This document shows, piece by piece, positions 1-40,329 of a stretch of 64,000 nucleotides of DNA. Position numbers and translations under genes: made by a program. How positions within the stretch are numbered: position 1 is the first letter of the stretch; every line of letters begins with the position of its first letter. The notes beneath the pieces are model-generated. The model did no database searches, had not been told where the DNA came from, and saw only the letters and a list, made by a program, of their open reading frames with translations. This DNA comes from Anisus vortex (taxonomy: Eukaryota > Mollusca > Gastropoda > Planorbidae): the NCBI GenBank assembly GCA_949126835.1, contig OX421500.1, positions 17,800,181 through 17,864,180 on the forward strand, given 5' to 3'.

Positions 1-47
1 CGGTCAGAGACCAGCTCATTTTCCTCGGTCCTTACCGTAGGCAAGTT

Positions 48-2687
48 ATGGGGGCGGCCCACGACTCAACCCTGGGCGGCCACCAAGGGCAAGGGTCCAC
101 AGTCAACAAAATCACCCATTACTTCCACTGGCCCGGTATGCACAAGGAGATCAAACGATTTGTAGCGTCATGTCACCAATGCCAGCTCATGTCCAAGGCC
201 CACCACACTAAGCCAGTACCGTTAGGCAAACACCCAGTGACCGACACGCCCTTTCAGCGGGTGTCAGTAGACCTCGTAGGGCCACTTTCCATAACACGGA
301 AGAAGAACAGATTCATACTGTGCGTGATATGCCAGGCTACCAACTGGCCGGAAGCTGTGGCGCTGCCGAAAGAAGACGCGAAACACGTGGCCGAGGCACT
401 GTTTACCATTTTCACGAGAGTGGGGTTTCCCGAAGTCCTACTCTCCGATAACGGGCCCCAGTTCACCAGTACACTGATGAGGGAAGCGTTGCAAATCATG
501 AACACCACTCATTTCCGTTCCTCCCCCTACCACCCTCAATACAATGGATTAGTCGAACGGCTTAACCAAACACTAATCGGGCTGTTAAAGAATACCGCCG
601 ATGGCCCTCTGGATGAATGGGATACCCTCCTCCCTTCCGCCTTATTCGCATATCGGTCTACTCCCCATTCTACCTTAGGCTACACTCCCTATGAGATGTT
701 ATTCGGTTCCCAACCCCGTGGTCCACTAGAGCTCCTCAAGCGCGCCTGGACCAAACCCTCCCCCCACCCCGAGGAACTCTCAGTCCACGCCTACATCAAT
801 GATCTAAGGACTAGGCTTAAAACTTTCCACTCTATTGCCTCCAAACACTTAACCAAGGAGAGGGAGAGACAGGAGAAGTTATACAATTGGCGGGCCAAAG
901 AACGCTCTCTGGCTCCGGGCGATAAAGCACTACTGCTCCTTCCCTCCTCTTACAACAAACTCCAGTTAGCATGGAGAGGCCCATATCCAGTTACAAAAAA
1001 ACTCTCAGGCACCAACTACTTTATAAAAATCGGCAACAAAGACAAATTGTTCCACATCAACTTACTAAAGCGATACATAGAGCAACCGTTAGACGATACA
1101 CCCCTGGTAGCAACGGCCATTGCTGAAGAGACAGAAGCCGATGACTCATTAACGGCCTTCCCCCTACAACAGACAGAAACCATAGATGATGTAGAAATCT
1201 GTCCCCTTCTAGCCCCTGAACAAGCTAACACAGCGAAACATTTACTCTCCTCGTACCCCGACGTGCTGACCGACACCCCAGGGCGTACCAACTTAGAGAC
1301 ATTCACTATGAAGGTCACCGACCCCCGACCCATTCAGGTCAAGGCATACGCTATGCCCCACGCCAAACTGTATGTCATTGAGACAGAAATAAATTATCTG
1401 CTAGCCAACAACATCATCGCCCCCTCAACCTCCCCGTACAATGCGCCGGTAGTACTAGTAAGGAAATCAGACGGTTCTCACCGTATGTGCATAGACTTCC
1501 GCCGCTTAAACGCAGTCACTGAATTTCAAGTTGAACCAATGCCAGACCCTGATTTACTGTTTTCAAAATTGAGCAACGCTCAATACTTTTCCAAGTTTGA
1601 TCTTAGCAAAGGATTCTTCCAAATAGAAGTGGAAGAGAAGTGCCGACACTACCTCGCCTTCAGTACCGATTAAGGGCACTTCGAGTTCCAAACTGTCCCC
1701 TTTGGCCTAAATAACTCCCCCTCCGTGTTCACACGCATGATGCGTAAGCTGATTCAACCAATTAACAGACCTGGGATCACCCATTTCGTAGATGATATCT
1801 TGATCGCCACGCCCACTTGGGCAAGTCATGTAGAAACAATAACTGCCCTGCTAGCTAGGCTCCGCGAAACTGGCCTAACCGCGAGGCTCTCAAAATGCAT
1901 AGTCGGGTTCAATAAACTGAAATTCCTAGGTCACATGATCGAAAGGAACAAAATAATGCCAGACGAAAACAAAGTAGAGAAAATTAAGTTAGCCCCTCAG
2001 CCCACCACCAAATTAGGTATACGGTCTCTACTAGGGTCAACAGGGTATTATCAGAAGTTCATACCACACTACAATAGCATCGCAGCCCCTTTAACAGACC
2101 TAACGCGGAAAAATCTCCCAGAGAAGGTTACTTGGTCCGATGAGTGCAAACAAGCGTTCGACCAATTGAAGACAGCTCTCACTAGCAAACCCATACTGCG
2201 ACTGCCGAACCCGTCCCTTCCCTACGTGTTGAAGTGCGATGCAAGCGGACGAGCAGTAAGCGCGGCCCTGTTACAACATGACCCGGAACATGATAACATG
2301 CTGTTCCCTGTAGCCTACGCGTCACGGAAACTCAACTCCGTGCAAATAAATTACGGCACCTCTGAACAGGAGTGTCTGGCTCTCGTATTTGGAATTGAGA
2401 AATTCCACGTATACCTGTACGGGCGCCATTTCATTCTCCACACCGATCACCAGCCCCTGACGTTCCTCGCATACGCAAAGAACCTAAACATAAGGTTAAT
2501 GAGATACTCCCTCACCCTGTCACAGTACAGCTTCAAACCGTTTACCAGTCTGGAAAAGAACACCACCTCGCGGATTTCCTATCCCGATACTCACTCTCAG
2601 ATTCCAATCCCGATGACACTCCACCGACTCCCCCCTTTTCCACGCGCCAGACACAATAATTTAGGTTTGAATCCACTTTCTGAGTAG
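48..2687 (+). mobile_element. Ty3/gypsy-like retrotransposon pol, integrase before RT (Gmr1-type order), broken
   Basis: The polyprotein is open from the left part of the window. First comes integrase: a zinc-binding HHCC region (H5, H12, C42, C45 counted from the ATG at 48), then a DD35E core with D75 in VDLVGP, D134 in SDNGPQ and E170 in GLVERL, then a GPY/F-like module around residues 290-345. Reverse transcriptase follows from about residue 420 (CIDFRRLNA, FSKFDLSKG), the active-site box FVDDI near 1785, and RNase H (LKCDASG, TDHQPL). Normal Ty3/gypsy elements have RT-RNase H before integrase; this reversed order is known from Gmr1-like elements. A TAA at 1671-1673 interrupts RT in frame, and the frame shifts near 2540 at the end of RNase H. 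Gag and protease would lie left of the window. The copy looks inactive. Confidence 0.9.
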
Positions 2688-2710
2688 ATTCCCAAATTGC
2701 CCAGGTGAGT

Positions 2711-3780
2711 TGTCACGATTCTGGACTGAACCGTAACCTTATTAGCACTCATGGATAGATCATAGCGCAGAAGTAGTGTAGAACTAGAAACATAGGTTAG
2801 CGTAGAGTTAGATTAGGGAGTAGAAAAGTAGCCTGAAGCTATTACCTCCTCCCCCCACGCAATAGGAACACCTTAACCACCCCCTTCTTCACCTGTTCTT
2901 TAACCCTCTCTGCACTCTCTCATTCCCGTATTCAGAGTTTGCTACTTGATTCAGCCAATTGGTATTACACTATTTTTATGTGTGATTGTATGTGTGTGTA
3001 TTCTTTAATGTATATATATATATATATATATTCTATTATGCTGTCAATTATGATTCATGTTGTATTTGGATAGTAACTACTCATTTATTTTGCTAAACTC
3101 AGCATACCCGTAAAACCCCCACCCACCTGTAGAAACCCCCACCCACCCGTAGACACCCCCACCCACTGATACACCTTTTTAATTATCTTACCTCTTCGTA
3201 CCCTACTCAGTCGGCGGTACTAATTGTTCACCTACACCCACTCCTAATTCTCCCCCCAATAGTCAATCCTTTATGCAAGTATATTTCAAACCAGCCAACC
3301 AGAACATATGTAATTCTAAACTAATGTAGCTATCCAATCAAATTGACCACTGATCACGTGACTAAAATTCACGAAAGCGGGCTTAACTAGTTTTAGGGCA
3401 CTTCGGCTCAAGCGCTAGGTGGAGAAGGTTGTTCGATTCTAGCCTCCACTTATTCAGTTCGTTCCATAGGATATACCGTCTGCATGTGTATAGATAGATA
3501 TTGTGCCAGTATAAGTATTTTTATGAACACAGCTACGTTGCCTAATGTTTGGATAACCTAGCAGTACCATGTGTTGAGTGTTAACTGAAGCCTGTGCAAA
3601 TTCATATATGTATCTTGCCATTGAGTGAATAATTGAAATGATAATAAACACCTGAACTTAACCAGCGATTTATTTGCCTACTTAGAACTATCTGTTGTGT
3701 CCGTCATAATATCTAACGAGCCAGAGAGAGAAATAAATATTATTCCAGGGCGATTCCAGTCACGGTAATTCATGCCCCAC
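2711..3780 (+). mobile_element. Possible 3' LTR / 3' untranslated part of the gypsy-like element
   Basis: Just after the pol region the sequence TGTCACGATTCTGG could be an LTR start. The stretch has no ORF, a TA microsatellite at about 3010-3030, a C-rich repeated ACCCCCACCCACC motif at 3113-3170, and AATAAA-type signals near 3645 and 3730. The right end is not defined, because no second LTR is in the window and no clear target-site duplication is visible. Confidence 0.3.
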
Positions 3781-5390
3781 GACGACCTGCCACTACTACC
3801 CCACTCACCTACGACTCCGCACCCCTCTCATCGCCCAACTTCTGCCAGGTTGATGTTATAATCCTAAACACATCCTGACAAAGGATAATAGTATTTACAC
3901 AACATTGATACATAGCCATATAGGTTCAGCACAAAAGATTGGCCGTTCCTGTCCACTCTAATCACCTGCAAGGCTATGCAATAAAATATCTCTTCTGCCA
4001 CCCTACAGTTTCAACACCACTAATAAAGGTGAGGCCGAAACCTACTAAAGTAGCCCATGTCGGATAATGCCCAGTTCGACATTGGGCGATCGTGAACTGT
4101 TTTTTTTCAGCGAAGCCTCCCTTACCGATAAGCTCGATTTTGCCGTTTTAGTTGGAGTCACAAATCTCGACCCTTTTGACATTCGTCCCAGTTCATTAAC
4201 CACACTGTTCAGTTGTTCATTCACGTATCGTTTTCCGTCAATGGCCTAAGGTACTGAAAGTGCAACAGTGAATATGGTAAAATCGACAAAAACTTACAAT
4301 TCATCTCCAAACCTTTTCTTGATAGCTTATTTGCATGCCTGGTGAACACCATCGCTGCCTCGTAGGTGAATATTACACAAAATAACACACTTTTCTCCTG
4401 GTCCCCACCCTTGGGTTCAGCACAAGTGTTCCTTATCGACCGTACCCAGAATGCTTTTTAACATCGCTGGTAGCACTGTCATAAATAAATGCCGCGATGC
4501 ACGCGTATACAAGATGTCGACATAAAGTTGCGATGATTCAACAGCGTTATTCAGTTGTCATTAACATTAATAGCGCTTTCTGAACGCTAGGAACGTTTAT
4601 CTTATTAAGCAACTGTATTCACAAAGTATTTTTTTTTCTTTTTGGCACCATATAAGGCTTACACTGAAATCAGAGGGTACATAATTTATGAACAATCACA
4701 ACGAACCAACTCGTCTTTAACCTGCTGTCAAGACTATACTCGTTAAAATTGCAGTACATTTAAACATGTTAAACATAGTTGTGGAATGTCCAATGTCATT
4801 TATACTAAAGATATCATAAAATTAAATATGCACTAAAACGGAAATCTTTATTAAATAATCTAGTGTATGTATATTATTTGATTTCACCCACATGAAAATA
4901 AAACAGCTTTACTCACAATGTTTGCCAACTTTTGGATTTAGAATTGAAAAATAAATAATCGAAACTATTATTTAATTTAGATTGATAAAAACATATTATA
5001 TACTAAAAACTTCCTTACGGCTATTTAAACTTCAGCCTATAAACTTAGAAATAAACAATAGAAAGAAAAAGAATAATTGTATGACTTTATGTGTTATGGC
5101 CAAAGCCCGAAGTTCGGCCAGTTTGCAACTTCCCACTTTGGTCGAGGCGCGTGGTTAATGTCAAATGTGCTGGAAATTGCCAGTGCATATGTTAATTTGG
5201 GGAAAGTGGCCGGAAATCCATGGACAATGTTCAATGTGCTGATGCAAGACTGTTCTCTAGGCGGCACACCTGTTCGTAGGATGGCAGCTGCACATGGTGG
5301 CAAGTTCTGTTTGTAAGAGTTCTCCATTAGGCCACTCTATGAAAATGCCGGCTCCTCCATGTTTGTGTCTTTTTCTGATGACCCATCAGA
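3781..5390. other. Intergenic stretch, nothing firmly recognised
   Basis: Mostly AT-rich. Short open frames on both strands at about 4067-4249 and 5077-5327 have no recognisable domain. The GC-richer block 5090-5330 is open on both strands and stands out from its flanks, so it may be part of a repeat. Confidence 0.4.
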
Positions 5391-7660
5391 TTAGACTCTG
5401 ATTCTGGAATTTCGGGGGTATTTTTCTCTAATGATGTTGTTTACTGCTTCTTTTAGTATTTCGGTTGTGTAGTCAGATTTTTCCTTATGTTGCTTAATTC
5501 GTCTCTGATTTTTAGAGTAGGGCTTGGGTCCCAGGTAAGAAAAGGATGTGGGGTTACGTAGCTTAAATTGCAATATTCTATATTTGCTTTTTAGATGTTT
5601 GGCTTCTTGTATAAAATTGGATCTTTGAAGTCTTTTGGATGAGTAGGTTTTGAGTAGCTTAGGTTTTAGAAGGTGATGTCCTGATGCTTCTAATTTGGTG
5701 AAATGTGTTAGGATTTTGGTTTTTCGTCTAGCTTCCATAGAGCTCTGATTGGGGTAGTTTTCATTGCGCCACACTTTGGCTCCATTTTCTAGGGTAGGCC
5801 CTATATAACTGGTGTATGTTTTCTTCAGGATATAGTGGTTTGCACCCCAGTCTAGAGCCAGCAAGTTTTTCCATCAACGCTAGTCTTTGAATATTCCCTT
5901 TTTCTGTGAGTTTTATATTTTATTTTCCCAGGTTAGTTTTGGGTCGAACGTAACTCCTAGATATGTGGGATTGTCATTTTTTTCAAGGATTGTTTTGTCT
6001 AAGTTCAGTTTGATGATTTGAGAGAAAATTGAGTTTGTAGTCTTTTTGAGTTTATGGTCATTCCCCATTCTTCGGACCATAGGTTGAGGTTGTTTAGTGA
6101 ATCTTGTAGCCTAAATTTTGAGGTGCATATTTATTCTTCTGTGCTTATTAGATCAAGGTCGTCAGCATACATGCTGCTTTTTCCTTTTCTAAGAATATGC
6201 TGTTTAGGTCATTTTAGAAATAGTGTGGGTGACAGTACACATACCTTGGGGACACCATTTTGTATTGTTGCTATGGTGCCCTTTTTTCCTTGCATGTTGA
6301 CTAGAACGTTGTGATTTATTAGGTATTTTGTAATTTAGTTTAACATTTTGTAGGATATATGGTTTTTAATAGTTTTAGGATTAGGACTTCTTTCCAGACC
6401 TTATCGAATGCTTTTTCTAGGTCGAAGCCATCTTCTATTTCTTGGACTATGTAAACTATTTGGTTTGCTGTTGATGGACATTTCCTGAATCTTGATTGTT
6501 CGTAGATTTTCAGATTCAAGAAGCCAAGTGAGCCTATTGTTGACCATTCTTTACATTAATTTGCAGACGCAACTGGTTAAACTTATTGGGCGTAGCTGTC
6601 AACTGGGTTTCATGGTTTACCATGCTTTATAATAGGGATCACGATTGCTTTTTTCCAGATAGTTGGAATTGTTCTTGACTTCCAGCTAGCATTGAATATC
6701 TGCAGTAGTTTTTTCTTTGCCAGGAGTTCAAAATAAATAAGCATATCATTTGAGATCTTGTCTGATCCTGGAGCTTGTTTGGGTTTGAGGAGTTTTAGTG
6801 AGTCATCAATCTCTATCATGTTGAGGTTTGCTTACATTCCATGAGAGTGTGTTGTTGACATTTTTAGCGCTTTCTCTATGTGTTCTTTGACTTCTTTGGC
6901 TCTTTTTGGCTGATACTAATTATTCCTACGCTGCTAAAGTGGTTTATGAATTTGTGTGTAGCTTCGCGGCCTGGGAGCTGTTTTTGGTCTGCGTCTATTG
7001 GCGAAAATTGGTTCTCCTCTTGTTTTGGACTTTTGGCGATTTTTCACGGCTTATGTCCATCCCTGTCTACATTTAGGTTTTCTGCCAGCTCTTCCTTATT
7101 GAAGAGAGATATTTTATTCTGAAGATTGCGTTTGAACTTTTAGTTGTATATTATTTTCTATTGTTGTGGATTTTTCTAAGCTAGGTTCCTTGCTTTGATG
7201 GTTTCATTGTGGAGGAGTTACAAGTGTTTGGACCAGTTTGATACATAACATTTCCTGCCTTCTCTTGGGATATATTCCTTAGCTGCTTTAAGGAGAGCTC
7301 TAGAGAATTCAGTGTAGGATTTGTTTATCCGATTTGTTTTGTCATTGATGTGTGTCACAAAGGCATCAGCTAAGCGTGCATAGAGGTCACAATTTGCTTT
7401 ATTGTAGTTCCATCTGGGAAAGGTGGGGTTTTCTATGGGCAGATGACTGGTTTTTATGAGGATGAGAATGGGTCTGTGATCAAAAATGGCTAGTGGGTTA
7501 GCGACTTCTCTTTTACTTCCATTGGATGTTGTATTAGTAGCAAAGGCTAAGTCTGGTGTTCATGAGGTCATCCATGATTTGGAGTAAAGGGTAGGGGGGT
7601 CTTCTGGTTGGTTTAGGAGAATTAGACTGGTGTCTGACACAAACAGAGCACTATTTATCT
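5391..7660 (-). mobile_element. Decayed non-LTR retrotransposon (LINE, jockey/I-like), endonuclease to C-terminus
   Basis: Read on the minus strand, 7.66-7.40 kb resembles the end of an AP-type endonuclease (TPDLAFAT, then FDHRPIL). About 7.4-7.2 kb continues with a linker containing PREGRKCY and NWSKH. At 6819-6610 an RT start is clear: LKPKQAPGSDKISNDML followed by FNASWKS and IPTIWKKAIVIPI. At 5864-5391 a C-terminal part includes YTSYIGPTLENGAKVW, typical downstream of the LINE RT core. Many stops and frame changes separate the pieces, so it is a relic. It lies just upstream of the first assigned exon of the TRPM-like gene. Confidence 0.75.
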
Positions 7661-7898
7661 CGACAAATTTAAATTTATGTCGCCTCTATACTAGTTACCC
7701 CACTCTACCTGTTACTGTATTATACATTTTATTTTATTTTACAACCACGTATGTAATACAAATCTTAATCCTGGCTACCCAAAACTACCCGTAGTTATTT
7801 TAAAAAATATGTGTTTCAATAATACTATAGATATAATACATATTACATTTACGTGCAATATTCATGTTTCTTTTAGAAACACGTAAATCCATACTACA

Positions 7899-35252
<27,354 letters not shown>

Positions 35253-35684
35253 ACAAAAGCTAATTTTCTGAAACGAAACTAGAATGAATGGATTACTATC
35301 ATTAAATATCGACATAAAATTAAATGTAGCAAAATTACCTTTAAAAAATAACAACAGTCTGCACAAAGTCGATTGTTTATTGAATTTACATTGTAATATG
35401 GAAAAATCCATATTATTGATTCAAATGTATACATTTCTGTGGGATTTGTAATTTATGCATTATTCAGTTTTAAATTACTTAGACAGTGATAAAGAAATGA
35501 AGAAGTTTATAGGCATTATGTAATTTAAGTGCTAATAGTTTTTTCGTTCTAATTCTTGTGCATTTTGAAATCGTGAAATTACAACGAAACGTCTCTTTCA
35601 TCTAATTTGTTAATTTACTAGTTTTAAATGCTCCTTACACGTGCTATTATGTGTTTACCTTATAAAAGATTTTTCTTTTTTTAA

Positions 35685-36859
35685 TTTAGGGGAGAGGGCG
35701 GCAAGTTGATACAGGGGCAGGTTAATACAAATTATTTTTACAGCTATTATACTACGTATGCGCAGAAGAGTTAGTACAGGAAATATACTTCTACCTCTCC
35801 TACATTCGCTATAAAAATTGATTCGCTCGTATAAAAATTGAGAAAAGATGTAAGGAAAATTAAAATTTGAGAGATTTTTGAAAAATATTGACTTACTATT
35901 ACGCAAGAGATTTCATAGACAATGTAAGTACTTTTATTTTATTATATTTTTATTTAGGTTAAAAAAGGATTTCTGATTACTTTTATTTATATTAAGATTT
36001 TGTTTTTTGCGTCTTGTTTGCGTCTTGTTTTTAATGTAGTCGAATTCTTGCTATGTAGTGTTGTGGGGCAAGTTGATACGGACAAATCGGGGCACAATTA
36101 TAATATATCCGTTTACCTATTTACCCCTTTGGAAAAGCATTTAAACAGAAGAATATATTTGTGTTTAAAAAATGCATTTATATTTAATTAGATTGTCGAG
36201 TTTAGCTTACATTTAAACAAATGTAAATTCATTTTTCCTTTATTTTTTATAATGTCTTGCTAGGGTTATTCCTATTTATAACTAAGCCTAGGAGTTTAAG
36301 TTTACTGCTTAGGTCTTATATAGACGCCTTATAAAAAGGTTTAATTAAATACATTACTTTTAAACTATTATTTATCATATTAATCTACGATTATTGTGAT
36401 TTTAAAATTTAGTTTAAAAGTATTAAATTACCAGGGATATTATTTTTTTTTAATTGTTTGTAATTTCAGATGGTGCGAAGTTGTAAAAAAAACACCTTAA
36501 CATGGGGTTACGATGGAAGTTTTATTGACCAGAATTATTCTAAGTAATAAAATAAACAATAAAATAAAAAAATGTGTGTTGTTTCCTTTTTAACGTGTCA
36601 TTGTGTTAGTGTTATTATTAAATCGTTTTCAATGTATTAACTTGCCCCTGCACGGGGCAAGTTGATACACATTATTTTACATTACTTTTAGAGCTATATT
36701 TTTTTTCAAAATATATTCAAATGAATAAAATTTGTAGATAAAAAGATGCGGGATACCTAGGTGGACAAATAAAACAATATATCCACTCTAAATATATTGG
36801 TTTGCAATTAATGCAAATGAATGTAAAATGTTTATCAACGTGCCCCTCCTCTCCCCTAC
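35685..36859. mobile_element. MITE-like element with TAGGGGAGAGG inverted ends, possible TTAA target site
   Basis: The left end reads TAGGGGAGAGGGCGGCAAGT, and the right end in reverse complement reads TAGGGGAGAGGAGGGGCACG followed by TTGAT. The motif GGGGCAAGTTGATAC recurs inside at about 36065 and 36650. TTAA is present just outside both ends (35681-35684 and 36860-36863). No transposase ORF remains. Confidence 0.65.
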
Positions 36860-37001
36860 TTAATTCACTATGTATATCTTTAGTTTTTTTAAAGTTAGAC
36901 ATGAACGTATTGAATTTAGATTTAATAGTATGCAAAAAAACACGTTACCGGCTATGTAATGTGTGAAAATTTAAATGAGAAATGTGGTCTCTAACGCTAA
37001 T

Positions 37002-37049
<48 letters not shown>

Positions 37050-38270
37050 ATGTTTTACAAAAAAATACAACTTTAGAACTATTAAACAGAACTTTATTTG
37101 TATGAACAATTGTTGTTATTTTATGCTTTATCGTCGATTTAATTTTAACATACATCACGTCCTGAAAAAGGACAATTTTTATCTTTATTATTGTATTTTG
37201 TGAAACATATTTCATTTCATCATCGTAAAAATGTATTTATTATTTATTTAGTACTTTACATATATTATATAACTTGAATAATTTGTATAGCTATTTTACA
37301 TTTTTAATTATTTTTATTCAATTATCTAACTTACACTTTATAATACTGCACTACTATTTAATATGTTCACACTGCTAATGCTCTATAGTAAGACTTATAT
37401 TTACTAACACACTATTTATTTATGTAAGCAATTACTACGTTAATTATTCTAAATCATGATGGTATAATTCACTATTAGTCCATTAGTAAAATAAGGAAAT
37501 ATTATTGAAATTTGCAACTGTGCAAATGCTGTTTCATTGTTAATGATAAATATCCAATTTATCAGAATATAGACTTATTCTTTTGTCAATATAGATACTT
37601 ACTTTTAAAAATTACTTATTATTACCCTATATCGTCTATAGCCATGTTTTTCAATAAATGTAATATGATTGGAATTAATACATGTATTTCACTTGTGTTT
37701 GGCTTTTCTAGATTTTATTGAAATGATCACTTTGCTTAGATTTATATGTATTAAAAATATATTTCAATAAATCAAAACACAAAAAAGGTTAATTTTATGA
37801 GTGGATGTATATTTATAAAACAAATGTGACGAAAGCAGTAAATCGCCAATATTAATAATTCAATACAAAACAGAAGTGGAAAACTTTATTGAAATGAAAA
37901 TATTTTAAACCTGACTTGAATTTGAGGGTGATATTATTTGTTTAACATAGTACAAAGGGATACAACCACATTTAATACCAAGTACTGGCAAGGATGAGTG
38001 GTAGTCTTTCTTTTTCTTAGTTAAAGATTAACAGAGCACACAAGATCGTCGGATCAATGTACATTACTTAACCTAAATAAACAAATCATCAAGATTAATT
38101 TAAGAAAAAAGATAACAATTGTGATTTTATTCGGCATAGATGCATATTCGACAATTCCAGTAAAGTTGACGCTAAAAGCATTTAAATGTTTACCAAATAT
38201 TACAAAAAGTTGATTTAGGTTTTAATCATTGCTGGCACTTTAAAAATAATTAAAGGTCTTCTTCTTCATG
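36860..38270. other. AT-rich intergenic stretch with TA microsatellite
   Basis: A (TA)n run lies at about 37010-37046. The remainder shows no convincing exon, repeat end or RNA gene. Confidence 0.5.
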
Positions 38271-38278
38271 TTTTTTTG

Positions 38279-39345
38279 TGGATGCCCCGTTGTACCCGAG
38301 GAAAGAGTTCAAAATTTGGGATGTGATTTTGTTGAGGTCTTCTAGTGTTTTTTGGAGTGTTTATAAACAGTGGGAATTCGGGTATAGAAAGTGTAAATTA
38401 TTGGTGGTCATAAAGGTCATTGTAGCTCAACTCCTTCAGGGTATACTTAAAGGTGAAGACGGAGGTGGCGGCGATTGAGATTTGTTCCAACGAGTTCCAC
38501 ATTCTGATGGCCGAAGGAAAAAAATAATATTTGTAGGTGTTTGTACGTCCGTGTGGGACTTGCAATTTGAGTTGGTGCCCTCGGGAACAGCGGGACACTT
38601 TCTGGATTCTACTTGTTTGGGTCGATAGGTCCACGTGGTCGTTGATGATTTTATAAATCATGGACACTTTTTCAATCGCTTTTTGTTGTTAGTGATTCTA
38701 GGTGGAGTTTTGCTACTAAGGCAGAGGCGCTTGTTTTGGTGCTGTAGTCCTCTAGTATTCAACGTGCTGCGCGTCGCTGGGTCGTCTCCAGCTTTTCCAT
38801 CAGGTTTTGCTGGTGGGGGTCCCAAACTGACGAGGCGTATTCTAGTATGGGGTGAGCTAAGCTTTTATAACAGTGGGTCTGAAGTTTGGTGGAACACCCT
38901 TTTAGGTTTCTATCGATGAAGGCGCAGACTCTGTTAGACTTGGCAGCAATAGATTGGACATGTGTGCCCCAGTGGAGATTTTTGTCGATGTTCAAACCCA
39001 AGTATTTGGCTTCTGACACCCTTGCAAGAGATTGGCCAGTTAAATTATAGCTAGTGGGTATCCTAGTTTTTTTTTTCCCTGGAAACAGAAAATAGGAGGC
39101 ATTTATCCACATTGAACACCATTGCCATTTCGATGCCCAGGCCCCTAGCTTTAGGAGGACTTCCTGTAAGTGGACAGCATCATTTGGGCTATCGATTGGA
39201 GCGTACAAGATGGTGTCATCTGCAAATTGGTTTATGCGAAAAGTACTGTAAATATGTACAAGTAGCGAGACAAGGAAAATAGTGCCTGGCGCAAAGCTTA
39301 AAGAATGTAAGAAATAGATACACAAAATCTAGGTTGGATGTTTTC
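38279..39345 (-). mobile_element. 5'-truncated LINE, RT C-terminal half
   Basis: The minus strand reads INQFADDTILYAPIDS (RT box with ADD), then VSEAKYLGLNIDKNLHWGTH, SNRVCAFIDRNLKG, HPILEYASSVWDPH and LETTQRRAAR, followed after a frame change by KIINDHVDLS and IRMWNSLEQ. This block order is that of CR1/jockey-type LINEs. The 3' end near 38.27 kb is followed on the minus strand by a short GAA-rich tail. Confidence 0.88.
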
Positions 39346-39935
39346 ATGTATTGGTGAATAGGAAAAGTCATAGGCGTTGTGTTTTGACATTGTAGCTTGT
39401 CTTAAATTATGGACACATCTGTAGTTAATAAATGAACTTACGTCTGAAACGTCTATTTCTAAATTTTAAAAATGTTTGTTGAAAGAGCACGTTTTTAAAA
39501 CTGCTTAGATGTTGGCGACTCCTCTCCGAATTTCTCTTACCCTCCACTCCTATATATATTCTACGGAGTGTTACTAACATTTTATAAAATGTATATGAAA
39601 TTGGCATTAATTTTTTTTTTTTTAATAAAGAGACCACATAAAAAAGTTGGACAAACTCTAAGAACATAGTGTGATTTTAATTGTGTTTACAATGTATAAT
39701 TATTTTCTACACATATTCGCCTATGTGATGTGTTTAGTTGTAATTATTTTTATTATGGCATGTGGTCACACTAGTGTTTGATTTACTATGAAATATCACA
39801 CTCATGCCACTATTAAATTTGAATTTTATGCCTTAAATTTTTCACGCGATTTTGATTTAATTTGCACTGGTAAAAAAAGGAGAGCTTTTTTTAAACTGTA
39901 CAAACAATCAACACATGAGCGTGCCGTATATAGGT

Positions 39936-40220
39936 TTTAGTTAAGATAGAGCTATCAAGACCATATCTCCAATGTACAGATACGAAAAAGAATACGCCAG
40001 GAAGTTGGAAAATATGAAGACCTGCTGGCCATAGTCAAGAATAGGAAACTGGAATGGTATGGCCACGTAACCAGAACCAACTGGCTTTCCAAAACTATTA
40101 TACAGGGTACCACCATAGGAGGCAGAAAAAGAGGAAGATAGAAGAAACGATGGGGAAAACATCAGAGAATGGGCAGGAACAAAACTGCAACGCAGTAAGA
40201 ACGGCTGAGAGCCGGGAGGA
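39936..40220 (+). mobile_element. LINE 3' tail fragment
   Basis: It reads YQDHISNVQIRKRIRQEVG, KYEDLLAIVKNRKLEWYGHV and SKTIIQGTTIGGRKRGR, then shifts frame to ENIREWAG. This is the C-terminal end of the same LINE family as at 10.6 and 23.1 kb. It is followed by a TA/GA microsatellite at 40275-40325. Confidence 0.85.
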
Positions 40221-40329
40221 ATAGGTAACTGAATTAAAACACCTTTACATGATCGATAAAAGAAGTAAGCTTTTATATATATATATATATATAGAGAGAG
40301 AGATAAAGAGAGAAAGAAAGAAAAAAAGG

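Noticed and set aside
254..1333. Minus-strand ORFs opposite integrase/RT
   Set aside because: Shadow frames of the clear pol coding frame on the plus strand.
5077..5327. Overlapping ORFs on both strands as a small gene
   Set aside because: No domain, no splice context, open on both strands because of composition; more likely repeat sequence.
38635..38919. Plus-strand ORF of 94 residues
   Set aside because: Mirror of the minus-strand LINE RT, which has clear motifs.
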